A stretch of DNA of 64,000 nucleotides from Symbiodinium natans (GCA_905221605.1 CAJNDS010002745.1:1336203-1400202), one strand, 5' to 3'. Positions 11,505 through 22,017 are shown, counted from the stretch's first letter. Made by a program: numbers and translations. Notes: generated by a model not told the origin, from the sequence alone.

Positions 11505-11905
11505 CGTCATCCCCTTTAGACTTTATAGACTCCTAGCACTCCGCAGCTTTTGAACTATAGTGCGTCATTTCTGGCCAGGTGGAGTAATTGCTCCGCTGCG
11601 CAGGCTATGTTTAGTCCACGCGTTCGTGAGTCCGCGACTCCGCAACATGTTCATGTCTTGGTAGGAGGAAACGCTACTCCTGCCCATGTATGCCCGTCTT
11701 ATGTCTGCATGGGTAGGAGTAGAGTTTCCACGTACCGAGACGTACATGAACATGTTGCGAAGTCGCGAAGTCGCGAAGTCGCGAACATTTGGACGTAGCA
11801 TGGCCTGCGCAGCGGAGCAATTAATCCACCCGACCATAAATGAAGCACAATAATTCGAAAGGCGTGGAGTCCTCCTGCGCTAGCAGTCTAAAGGGGATGG
11901 AGGCT
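11505..11905. repeat. Large inverted repeat, about 190-bp arms
   Basis: The left arm runs CCTTTAGAC ... GTGCGTCATTTCTGGCC ... TTGCTCCGCTGCGCAGGC ... AACATGTTCATG. The right arm reads the same motifs on the other strand in mirrored order: CATGAACATGTTGCG, GCCTGCGCAGCGGAGCAATT, GAAGCACAATAATTCG and GTCTAAAGG. The symmetry axis is near 11,700. The left arm belongs to the same repeat family as 10690 and 11040, so the right arm is an inverted fourth copy. It could form a cruciform or mark an element terminus. Confidence 0.8.
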
Positions 11906-12424
11906 TGGCCTTGCCAGACTTGCTTATGTGTGAGCTTATGTCTTTGTCACGAGTCAAACTTGACCCAAGGTCTTCCATGTGGCCATATCGGGAGTCAAAC
12001 TGCGCTAGCTGATCCAGCTTAAGCTGTAATAACTCCGCAACCACCTGACACGGCTGGCCAAAAGGTGTTGCTGATACTTCAGAAAGAAAAGCACACATTG
12101 GGCCCCGTACCTTTAGCAAGCCACTGAGACAACATCGATTTGTTGCAGCTGGGGTTAATTTGTTCTTCCTGCAGCCGAGATGCAGGACGCCAGCCACCGA
12201 CAGCCTGTCCGGATCAGAGACAAGCGTGACTCGGCCACGTGTGGACGTACGTGGGCGCAGGCGGCACAGACAACTTTTCTGCCAGCGTGACACGTCTGAC
12301 CACGGCGAGTTTCCCGCGCCACTTTTTCCAGGACGGTCTCGCGAGCAGCAGCAGCAAGTCTGAAATTGTCGGGCAGTCATCGGCTGGATAGAGTACGGGG
12401 CGTTGTCAATGAAAAGACGAAACT
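11906..12424. other. Region between the inverted repeat and the giant gene
   Basis: Unique sequence lying downstream of the giant gene's stop codon on the minus strand, so it probably holds its 3' untranslated region. A 166-residue minus-strand ORF (11880-12380) overlaps it, but it resembles nothing I recognise and runs into the repeat, so I do not call it. Confidence 0.4.
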
Positions 12425-12853
12425 CTAAATCTTCTTGAACTTCCTTCCCGGCCGGATTACTGGGCTGCTATTCCGCAGCCGGAAAGGGGTTCGCCTTGTG
12501 GGAAGGCTTTTGGGTAAAGGAGGCGCTGCCGCTTTCCTTCGCTTGGCAGCAGGCCTGGATCCAGACGTATTCTCCTTTTCCCGGATAGCTCGACGCACCG
12601 CCTGTCCCTCTTTCAGGACCTGCAGTGGAGCTCTAGCCGGCGCAGCTCCGACAACAGTTAGGTCCTTACACCACGCTGTCCATGCACGACGAGGCAGCAT
12701 CACCTTGACGTTAGCCTTGACGGCTCGTCTAATCACTTCCGACTGGCCCGCCTGCCTTTGCATAGGTCTGTACATGGCCTGATTGTGAGAGAATAGTTTC
12801 ACGAACTGAAAGAAATCAAGCTTCATGATCAACGTTGCCTTGTGCAGCGCGGC
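12425..12853 (-). CDS. Giant gene, last exon: transposase end and basic tail
   Basis: About 142 residues. Starts ALHKATLIMKLDFFQFVKLFSHN (two overlapping halves: ALHKATLIMKLD and FFQFVKLFSHN), which continues the NESLHHELNHWFRE helix of the transposase after removal of a 74-bp GA-AG intron (12854-12927). It ends in a Lys/Arg-rich segment (AAKRRKAAAPP and RPGRKFKKI) that could be a nuclear localisation signal, then TAG at 12425. A simple one-base frameshift instead of the intron would also join the frames, but would leave a less coherent sequence at the junction. Confidence 0.65.
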   Translation of the reverse strand, partial: AALHKATLIMKLDFFQFVKLFSHNQAMYRPMQRQAGQSEVIRRAVKANVKVMLPRRAWTAWCKDLTVVGAAPARAPLQVLKEGQAVRRAIREKENTSGSRPAAKRRKAAAPPLPKSLPTRRTPFRLRNSSPVIRPGRKFKKI

Positions 12854-15800
12854 CTGAGATTGACGCGCAAGTCTCACACGCAGACACCGATTGACCAAGT
12901 TGCACGTGGCCACTGCAGCCAAGTCTCGGTTTCGCGGAACCAGTGATTCAGTTCATGATGGAGGCTCTCGTTGGAAGTGGTGCCACTTGGCAACAGAACC
13001 AAGGACTCCCGGTCGACTGAGTGGCGATATCGTGTGTCATTCAAGAGCCACTGGACTTTTGCCGGCGACGCAACATTGATGATGAGACGATGCAGTGTGA
13101 CTCCGGAAAATGTAACCTTCTGCACCTCGTCGTAGAAGATTGAAAGAAGAGCAAGCAGTGCTTGGAGGAAATCCACCTCAGTCAGCCACGGCTGATCTGG
13201 GTCCACGCCTTTGAGATGGTCGTACGCCTCCTGGGCAGACATGTCCGGATTCTCTAAGCGCTCCCGCATGGATCTGACGTCGGCACGCGATGGCGGCAGC
13301 GAGTCCCCTGTGTAGAGTCTTCCCCAAGAAGCCGCTGAGCGCACTGGGTCTCTTTTCCGAAACTTGTCCATGAGGACAGCGAGCCAGCGGGAGCCCTGTG
13401 TCTTCTTATTGTTCATGTTTTGTTGATATACCATGACGATATGCATGGCATCCAGGGCAATGCTGGCAAGGCGCGGCAGAACTCCTTGCAGAACGCGGAA
13501 CATTTCCGCAGACGGAGAATCGGAAGCTACATGGAGTACTTGCGACCGCTGCTGTAGGGGAAGTGTTTTTGCTAGAGTCTCCGCCAACACCACGGCTTTC
13601 TCTGAGCGCACGACCCGGATGAGCACAGCAGCGCCTGTCCGGCCGCGACAGGTCAGTGTCCGGTACCCTGCCTCGGCTTCCGGAATAGGAGCATTGTCCC
13701 GGGAAGACTGGGACGAGTGGAAGTCCGCCTGACCGATGACCTTCAAGTTAATCTTGAAAGTTGCGTCGACGCTCAGGTACCGAAACTCGTTATGCTCTCT
13801 GCACTCATCCAGGAGACCGTCGCGGAACTGTTGAACAGGCGGCGCCTGCATGAGATCTTCCAGAACATTTGTCCAAAATCCGTTTGTGGCGCGAGGCAGC
13901 AAGGACGAAAGCTGACCTCGATGTCGCGTGCAGGCGCCCACCATTACAGAGTAAATTCGCTGCAGAGAGGCATTCCCTGTAGCTGCGGCCTGTAGGAAAG
14001 CGCACGCAAAGGCATAGGTGTAGTAGAGATTTCCAACACGTCGCAAGTCGTTTCTCTTCTTCACGGAATGCAGAGCCATGATTATAGGACCGTCGGCATC
14101 GAAGACGTACCTGACTGTCTTGTCGATGGAGACAATGGTCGTAGGCACAGGAGGTTTCACATCAGCTCGCATGATTGCTGCAGAGCGGGAAAGAAAGCCT
14201 GTCTGGATAGTCGTGCCTGCGACCGCATCATGGTCGTAAAGGGCAGCAGCAATGCGAAGCTGTTTTGTACCAGATGGACAATAGCGCTTGGCTGCAGTGT
14301 GCTGCGAAACCAGATGCTGCCGCAAATGAGCTCTTTTGTTGAAGCGTCTCCACGGACAGCAAGGGCAAACGGCGACAGTGAAAGTGCTGTTCCCTTGGGA
14401 CTCCACAAGCCCCAGGGCTTCTTCCACTTCCTGCCGCATCAGCGTCTTCAGTTCGTCGCCGACAGCTACCTCTCCCTCGTTCTGGGGAGCCTCTGCTGGC
14501 TCTGCACTCACGCTTGCCGATGGCCGCTTCCGACTGGCTCTGCTTAGCGGCGCAGACGGAGTCGAGGACGACCCTGCAAGGAGATCTAGTAGGCCCACAT
14601 CCGCATCGTCTAGCTCCGGATCTTTGTCGACTACCTCGAAAAGCATAGTCTCTGTGCTCCCCACGAAAGCTTCGGTCACCTGTATAAGGGCACGCCACGT
14701 TGTCTGAAAGCTTTTGCCTTGGCAGCAAACTGTAATGGCATTGTCCGCAAACACCTGGATGCCCATACAATGGGATTCATCTGGGAGCTCTATGTGCAGA
14801 ATGCAATTTTTCTGCCGGAGCTCTCCCAGTTTGCCAGCAGGAAGCAAGTACTTGGTGTCGACGCCATGCCAATCCGAATACTGCCGAACCTTGCGTCTGT
14901 CCGCAGCCGTGTTAGCTGGCGACTCCGCTTGCAAGACGGAGACCACACGGCGCAGATCAAAGCCCACAAACACCAAGGCCGCGGGGATGGAGTTGGGAAT
15001 TGCTTTCAAGAGATCTGTGAATTCTCCGAAGCAAGCGATGTCGGAGATGTTCTGGAACGCTTTTTTCAAAGCATCCTGAAAAGACGAAACCGTCTTGTCT
15101 TTCAGCTTGATCTGAAAGGGAGTGCCGCGCGACACCTGTTCCTGGAGGTACTTGAGGATGTCTTCTTCGACCTTCTCCTCAACTGCTCGCATGAGGGATT
15201 GTGATAGGAGAACACCGTCGAAGTGGCAGGAGATGTGGCCTGGCAAATAATGTCTTTGCACACCGTGGAGTATGTGCTGAAGAACGTAGTCCTCCGCTGC
15301 TGTCCACCAGTACGCGAAGACTGTGGATTCTGGCCAGTTGGACTTTTGGTTCCTTTGCTCCTTGTACAAGGCTGGCAGCTGAGAGCATGCCAGCCATCGC
15401 AGTTCCCGACTTTCATCTGAAAGTTGCTGGAGGAAAGTCGCGGCACCCCCTTGCAGCCGCGACGCCTGACTCACAGCTGCTCCATTCGCAATCTCCAGCA
15501 AGAGTTGCTTGCCCTCTGCTTCGGAGCAGCTCAATCTTTCCACGCAGACTTTCTGGCGGTCAGCAGCCACGGCACGCCATGCAGAAATATCCATATCCGG
15601 CACACTGAGTGCTTCCACAAGTTGCACAACCACGGTGAACATGCTTGCATGCACGTCGACGTCCCTGCCGTGGGGACAGCAGATGGCGCGTGCAAGGCGC
15701 GAGCATGTCTGGGCTCCTCTTTGTTTCGCGATCCTACGCGATCTCACCTGTCTAGGATAGAAGTACTGCCTTTGCACAGTCACCAACCCGTCTGCATCTA

Positions 15801-18800
15801 CTTCTCCTGATTCCGCCAAGCTCTTGATTTCCTCGAATAGCTCGCCTTCCTGTTCCGCTCTGCGCGCCAAGTCCTCACCAAGCTTCCCGTCGCTTCCGTT
15901 TTCCGTCAGCTTTCTCTTGGGAGCTCCCCTCTTCCTGCCGCCTTGCCTTTGCTTGTAACTCTTGGCCAGCGTATGGAGGTTCAGCATCCGAGAGGACTCG
16001 GGACCCATGCGTTTGCGCATGCGACCGACGTTGTACTCCTCTGGAAAGATCAACCTGTCATCTGGATCCAAAGTGATGACGTCCCCCAGGGCTTTCTTCG
16101 CCGGAATACGAGGCAGATAAATGGTGGTAAGTCCAGCCTTCGGCAAGACAGTGGACTCGGAGAGGAGATGCCCATCCTCAGCGAGTTTTTCGAGGACGGT
16201 GTCTGCATCCTTCCGACTGAAACTGAAAGAAGCGCTTGCTTTGGCAGATCGCACTTGGGCCGCAGTGAAGAAGTCCTTGTGTTCCTGCACCAGCCACTCC
16301 TTGATGTCCTTCACGTATTGATTGTGCTCGCGTAAACGCGCCTCCTTCGCACGTTGCACCTCGTCCACGGGTACCGGTGGCTCTGGAGCGGCCAAAACAT
16401 CCTCCACGTGATCTGCCGCATCTTTTTCCTCCACGGCTAGACCACAGCTCGTGCGCACAGCAAGCCGCGTCAGGCCTCCATCACCACCATGCACGGCATA
16501 ATTTTCCAGCGTCTCACGGCACGCAGCCGCAGAGTTCTGTCGCGCATAGTTGCAGACAGAACGGAGCGTCACCACGCAAGCTGGATTATCTCGCAAGGCG
16601 TCCTTGAGAGTTGGGTCCCTTGCAAAAATGCCCCTCTCTGCCGCTGCCTCTTCTCGAGCAAGAATTTTGCTTGGCTCAACGAAGGTGGCCTTGTAACGGC
16701 ACACGGCCGTCCTGCGGAAAATGGACGGCAGGTTCTCTTCCGTCACGCCGACAAACCTCCAGGAACGAGGAACCAGGGAAGAAACAACATATAAGAAGCT
16801 CAGAAGAAAGCCCAGGAGGCAAATAACAGTTACAGATGGAAAGCCGATTTGACGAGAAGCCTGGGATAAGCGTTCATCTCGAAACGCTTCCATCCACGCA
16901 GCTCCACGAGGGCTGTGTCGATGGCGTACGGAAGTCGTTCGGGCACCTTGTCCGCGGAGATGTGCTTTTTGTAGATGTCTTCCCGCATGGACTTGCGAGA
17001 TCCTTGCACAGTCTCCTGCCCGGTGACGACAATCTTGCCGACGAGACGAGCGGCTTGCTTTCGCATTTCCTGCCAATCGTTCGACAGGGAGTATCGACTG
17101 CTGCGAACACATGCCACTGACGAAACCTCAAGACCTCTTCATCGTGAGATTAGGAGAACGTGCCTTGCCTCGTCGACGTAGTAGATATTCATGTCGAGAC
17201 AGGCGTGGTAGTTGCCCAGTAAGGCTTCCAAGTGAGCAGTCTGTAGACTCTGCCCGACCCCTCCAGATCCTATTCCCCAGAACGCGCGGTCAACGTTCTC
17301 CCCATGCAAGGCCAAAGTCAAGGAAGCCATGCAGACTCGGAAGGCGTCGGCATTGTTCCAATATGTTGTCTTCCAGAATTTTTCGACCCTGTCCTTGATC
17401 TCTGACGAAACCGGATCCAGGATTCGATGCGGCAGGAGGACATAAAGATTGGTTTCAGGCGACTTCCGAGCCGCCACCAGACCGTCCGCTTTCTGGAAGA
17501 TGAAGCAGCCATCTGTCGTGCAGAAGCCAGCTCGCCTGCGAACGTCCCTGGAGCACCACGCCACATAGTACTTTATGACAGTGTCGTTCAGCAGGGAGGT
17601 CTGCCTATGCACAAAGTTTCAGGGGAGACTTCGTGGATGAGCACACCGAAGGAGACTTGCTTCTACATTATGCCAAGACGCAGCTTCACGTAGAGCTTCC
17701 CGATTGTGTTGGCCATGGCCTGGGTCCACGAAGTGGCACCGCCGCCACGGCCTTCGCATGCCTCCTCGTCTTCCTCCTGGCCTGGCTTCTTGGCGCGCGT
17801 GGGAACTCTGCAGATGGCTGCGCGTAGACATTCTGCCAACAGAGCCGAGCAAGATTGGTTGTGTTGTTCCAGCAGCCGTTGGGCCTCTGCCAGGATGCTG
17901 TCAGTGCGCCGAAGAACCTGTGCTCCAAACATGGAGTACAGGCCTTCCAGATGCATTAAGAAACTCTTGCACCGGGCCAGGGTGCCTTGCGGGATAACAC
18001 CATTGTACGCCGCCCAGTATCCATGCGCAGAGTAGAAAAAACACTGACCGTCATGAGCACGAACGTGGCGCCCGCACCCCTCAATGAGCTCCAGGAACAG
18101 CACTTCTTCTCTTCTGCTTATGTCCAGCAGACGAAGGTTTTGGACGGCCAAGGCACCTTGGACAATGTGCTGGAAGTCCGTCGTCCACGGTCCGCTCCCT
18201 GGGAAACTCTCAACGGCCAGGCGATTTCGTTGAACTTCCAGAAGAATGTCGCCGTCCTCTGTGGGTCCTAGCATCAGGTCGTCGATATCTATCCGCATGA
18301 AGTCCGAGACTGCCGTATCCACGTCAGACTGCTTCCCAGCAAGGTCAGTTCGCGCTCTCTTCGGCACAGGCGCTGCCGCAGGCGGCGTCTCGTCCAGCAG
18401 GCCAGCTTCGAGCTCCAGTTCCACTCTCCGCGAGAAGGACATGTCACTTTCCTGGCTTCCTGCCCGCAGATCATCCACTGGCTCCGCGGTCAAAAGCATT
18501 TGCGACTGCAAGTCGTCTCGTCGCCAAGACATGAGATGATCTATGCAGTCGAACAAAAGCGGAACTTCAATGACCAGAGCAGAGAAGCCGTTGTCTGGAT
18601 GGAGACAGACGACACGCAGGTCCGTGACATTCACCTCGTAATATGTCCGGAGAATCCAAGCATATATGTTTAACTGAACCCGGTAGTGCCATAGGACGGT
18701 GTCCGGGAGAGCTTCCAGAGGATGCTGAAGGCAGCGGCCGAAACTAGCATCTTTCGAAGCCAGCTGCTTTGTTCTCTTCCAATCTAAGAGGCAGATGTCC

Positions 18801-21800
18801 GCGCCGCGCGCAGCAACGGCATCGATGGAGCCGGCTAGATCCTCCGCGTCTGCGTAGATGGTCCACTCTGTCCTCCTGAATATCCAGCCCTCTGCTTGGA
18901 ACTCGCGAAGGAATTTGAGGAACATGCACATCTCGGGTGAGTTTGTCGGGACCTGGCCTCCATTGAGTAAGCACTCACATTTGGCATGCATCCAGGTTCC
19001 GGCGGCTGCCGCGACTCTGCGATTGCCCTCCCACTGCTGGAGAATGTCCGCATCTGTCAAGCTCGCCACGGTGGCAAGATATTCGTACCCTGGGTGAGTC
19101 CAGATCAGATCGCGCAGCCGCCTGCAGACAGCCTCCACATCAACCCGAGGCTCTGCCAAAAGGCGCAGCAGTTCGGATTCAGCCGGCCCGTCCGTCCGTA
19201 GAACGGCTCGTAGCTGCTGTACCATGTCAGATGCGACGTATTCCGGTCTGGGCCAGTTCCTGCCGCTGCGCATCGCGCGCAATGCTTCAGGTGCATGGAA
19301 CCGTGCAGCCAAAGAATGAATCAGCCCCGTTACCGACGTAGAAACCCTGCGACCTTGCCAGGTGTACGAGTGATCCAGATCGCGAAACTGGAGGTGTGCG
19401 TCTCGGCCGTGTGGATGCAAGATTGCAAGAACATCCAGCACATCAATCCCTGCCAGTTTCTCCACATTGAGAGACTGCGGCGTTGCCACGCACACTGACC
19501 GTGGCCACCGACCTGTTCGCAAGCACTCTGGCAGACAAGTCTGCAAGCCGAAATCGATCAGACTATTCTGTCCAGCCATGCTTCGGCAGCTTCTGCTCAC
19601 TGTGAAGAAACCGCCCGTCTCCAGACTGTTGATAGCTCGCGCAAGTCTTTGGAAGGCAACATCGTCCAGTTGCGTGCGAAGCTCCTCTCTTGCGCAGAAA
19701 TCGTCTGTCTCGGCAGCGCACATCTGTTCTTCCACACTTTGTATTCGCTCGCACAGGAGGTCGAAGGCTGCTGCATCGCCTGAAAAACGTAAATATTGAC
19801 GTCGAAGAGCGACCAGCCGACGTCCTTCTACCGCCGCTCTCCAGCCAGCCGGCTCTGGGAGCGAGGTCCCGGCCAAGCGATCCTCTAGAAAGGATTCTGG
19901 CATGCAGGAGAGGCACATGTCGCTGCCACTGAGGCCATGTTCTTGACAAAACCAGTGCTGGCAAGCCTGACAGCAGGCAAGGCTCGTCATCGGGCAGTAG
20001 GCGCATGTCGGATGACCGAAGGAGGCGCAGTATTGGAAAGGCAATAAATGTATTTGAAAATCAGTGCGTGTGCGCGCGGGAGATGCCACGCACATAGCCG
20101 CTGCACGGACCCACGGCTCCACATCCTGCTGCTGTGTCAGGGGCACTGTGCTGACGAGCTGGCCCTCAAAGAGGAATTCCAAAAACCCAGTTTGCCACCG
20201 GAACTCGAACTTGTGTGTGCTGGCTCGGGTCGAGGACATGAAACTGGGAATCGGAACTGGGACGCGCAGTCCATCGGACAATCGGAACTGTATTCCTCCT
20301 GCAGGATCTAGTGGCTTCCGCAGCACGACGCACGTGCTGTTGTCCGGTGTGCTCCCATGTTCGGCACGGCGCAGAGCCAGTACCAGGAACAAAGCTCCTG
20401 CAGGGACGGAGCACTCCAAGGCGACAGAGCCACAGGTCTGCCTCTCCGATCTCCAGTAGATAATTCTGTTGGAGGCTGGGACTTGGCGCGGTCCGACTAC
20501 GCAGGGAAGGTATTCGCCTTTCCCCCGCAGAAATAATTTTCCGTCCAGCGCGGAGAGGTAGTGCAAGAAGTTGTGCGGACACGATAAACTTCTGATACCC
20601 CTCGACCACGCTCCAAGAAGATGCACAAAAAAACTCCTGCGTCGAAAAGGAACACTGAGATGGTCTGTCAAGTCCAGGTCCACTCCTTGCCAGAAATGGC
20701 TCTCTTGTATGGACTGTCGGAGGAAATGGTTGCACGACCCAACTGCCAGGAAATCTGCCAGGTCCTGCAGAAAAGAAGTTTGCAGATGAGCGCACGTACA
20801 GAAGTCGGGGCTCCCAGCACGCGCATCCTCTCGGCGGATGAGCGACTGGGTCCCGACCTCTGTGCGAAGAAAGCGGCTTCTGCTTCCACCTGACATCCCA
20901 GGCAACTGCATTGGACCGAAAGTGGACACTACCACCTCAGACCATTGCGGAATACTGCACTCTCCAAGAGAGACCGATCCAATCGTGTGGCCATCCAGCA
21001 AGACCTCTAGAGCCTGATTCCACCACTGCACCTGCAGTAATCTTTCCGGAGCTACGGATGGCACCCAAGCAAAGTGCGCGGCATTGGGTTCACCTCGGTG
21101 ATTGTGACCCATCTCAATCGCCATTGTGTCTTCGAACGGGCGCAAGATGTGACACCAGCAGCGGTCCTGGGAGGCGTCGCTGTCTGCCGCCCTAGGGCTG
21201 CCGACGGAGATGACACACCGGTCGATCTCGTCCACGGCACAGAGCTCGAAGTACACAGGCGACACTGCCGCTTGCTTTGTCCGCCAAGAACGGTAAGAGG
21301 ATCCACACAGATTCGTGCATGTGGCTCGGACCGGCCACTCTAATGCCAGCACGCGAGACGTGGCGACTGCGCTGCCAAGAGAGGACACGCCGCCAGTCAG
21401 CCACTTGGCCTGCAACACATCTGCGGGGAGTGCGCCAGCGTTGCGCCCGGACCACACGTCAGGCTGCGTGACTAGATCCCGAAAGTCTCTGCACACACGT
21501 TCCATTTGCGCCACGGACCGCAAGTCCCCGATGTTGCGGACGATCTCCTTACTCACCTGGCTGGGGACATCAGCGACACTGCCGCCGACGAGATCTCGCC
21601 CACCATCCTGCGCAGCATCAATGTCCTTCAAGGAAAACGTGTGCAAATTACACATATGCTCCACATAACTTCGGTATGAGAGAAGAAACCGCTCTGCAGG
21701 AATACTTTCTCGAACACAAAGTGTCTACACTTTCCGACATGCACGGGGTCCTGAATGATAAACAGTCCAGAGCACGCTACCGGGTCAATCAGCCACTGGC

Positions 21801-22005
21801 CGATATCCTCTGCGAAACCAATGGGCACACTCGTCTGCCAGCGGCACGCGCTTTGCCACTCGTGCGTCCGGCGCCCAAAGTTCACCTCTAGACAGCCATC
21901 ATTCTTCCGCAGCGCGATGAAATGGTTGCCCACAGTCAATATGAACTCGCCGTTGAGCATGGCAGAGAGACGGCTCCAGGTCGTGCGGCTGACCATTTTC
22001 CTCAT
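12425..22005 (-). CDS. Giant multi-exon composite gene: F-box, PD-(D/E)XK nuclease, SF3 helicase, DDE transposase
   Basis: Proposed gene model on the minus strand. Exons: 22005-21706, 21607-about 17697 (or 17685), 17604-17164, 17100-16861, 16756-12928 and 12853-12425, giving about 3,000 residues. Five introns of 63 to 104 bp are needed to join frames. Donors would be GT (21705), GC (17696 or 17684), GC (17163), GC (16860) and GA (12927), all ending in AG. Domain order: beta-rich N terminus, F-box-like and beta-sandwich modules apparently repeated, Cys/His zinc cluster, PD-(D/E)XK nuclease, D5-N-like region, SF3-type helicase, possible polymerase-like region, C2H2 finger, DDE transposase, basic tail. 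The helicase core spans three exons yet reads through in motif order, which supports the joins. The mix of replication enzymes and transposase suggests an autonomous replicative or cut-and-paste mobile element. Whether it is one polypeptide is inference. It may extend upstream of 22005. Confidence 0.65.
12928..16756 (-). CDS. Giant gene, exon 5: helicase C-terminus, possible polymerase-like region, C2H2 finger, DDE transposase
   Basis: Open frame 12874-17112 of 1,412 codons; the first 118 lie upstream of this exon and are not used. Residues 119-200 (ENLPSIFRRTAVCRYKATF ... DPTLKDALRDNP) match the C-terminal part of D5-type helicases. Residues 449-500 (RRIAK ... DVDVHASMF) and 626-640 (HISCHFDGVLL) are loosely like palm motifs A and C of a polymerase; this is speculative. 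C916, C919, H933 and H938 form a C2H2 finger. Residues 1110-1390 are a DDE transposase: D1116 (SVDATFK), D1198 (HVASD), a DxMH pair at 1221-1224, a long helical insertion, then E1382 (TSNESLHHELN). This spacing recalls the MULE group. The frame ends by splicing at ACC|GAGACT into the last exon. Confidence 0.75.
16861..17100 (-). CDS. Giant gene, exon 4: middle of SF3-type helicase
   Basis: An 80-residue exon between introns 17101-17163 and 16757-16860. It carries ARLVGKIVVTGQE, then ISADKVPERLPY and RGWKRFEMNAYP. These fit the strand after Walker B, the loop preceding motif C, and the sensor strand of SF3 helicases, where an Asn-x-x-P type sequence is usual. Splicing CCCAG|GCTTCT to GGAG|GTTTGTC gives AYPRFVGVTEENLPSIFRR, a continuous read across two frames. 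Confidence 0.6.
17164..17604 (-). CDS. Giant gene, exon 3: D5-N end and Walker A/B of SF3-type helicase
   Basis: Open frame 17139-17612. About 147 residues. FWGIGSGGVGQSLQT sits where SF3/D5 helicases have their P-loop (GxxxxGKS/T), but the Lys is Gln. About 20 residues later NIYYVDEA fits a Walker B strand with Asp-Glu. The donor AAG|GCACGT (17163) leaves phase 2 and joins C17100 in the next exon, restoring an in-frame read. Upstream text such as LLPHRILDPVSSEIKDRVEKF is in the style of the region between D5-N and the P-loop. Family assignment is by motif order only. Confidence 0.65.
17697..21607 (-). CDS. Giant gene, exon 2: F-box modules, zinc cluster, PD-(D/E)XK nuclease
   Basis: An uninterrupted frame of 1,333 codons (17663-21664 including flanks; residue numbers refer to that frame). 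Residues 34-72 read like an F-box (VPSQVSKEIV ... MERVCRDFRDLV ... DVW). Residues 110-255 form a beta-sandwich-like module. A weaker F-box-like stretch (297-330) and a second beta module (395-545) repeat the pattern; both beta modules end with a similar W..(A/G)(L/F)(E)(V/F)L strand. C554, C557, C564, C565, C568, H570, C573, H576, C584 and C587 form a binuclear-type zinc cluster. Residues 765-1010 are a RecB/Cas4-like nuclease: H893, E933, D948, D961-x-K963 and Q997/Y1001 are all present. The tail at 1200-1245 (DGQCFFYSAHGYWAAYNG) resembles the D5-N domain that precedes SF3 helicases. F-box proteins normally bind Skp1; here the role may be host-factor recruitment. Confidence 0.8.
21706..22005 (-). 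CDS. Giant gene, N-terminal exon
   Basis: Begins with ATG at 22005, 12 bases after a TAG stop (22018-22020) in the same frame. About 100 residues with a beta-rich pattern including GEFILTVGNHFIALRKN and LEVNFG. A His in an HFIALR context followed by an Asn strand is loosely like the His-Asn part of Josephin or other papain-fold peptidases. A beta-sandwich like those downstream is equally possible. The donor AAA|GTATTC at 21705 joins to an acceptor at 21608 in phase. The stop at 22018 could instead lie inside a roughly 48-bp GA-AG intron, which would extend the gene upstream. Confidence 0.5.
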
Positions 22006-22017
22006 GCAAAGACATCA

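Noticed and set aside
12425-22005. Retrotransposon or LTR element
   Set aside because: No reverse transcriptase (YxDD) or integrase HHCC motif was seen in the frames; the enzymes visible are nuclease, helicase and DDE transposase.
12874-22005. Calling the element Zisupton, Dileera or Polinton
   Set aside because: Motif order differs from what I know of these families (no capsid, packaging ATPase or protein-primed PolB seen), and no profile search was possible.
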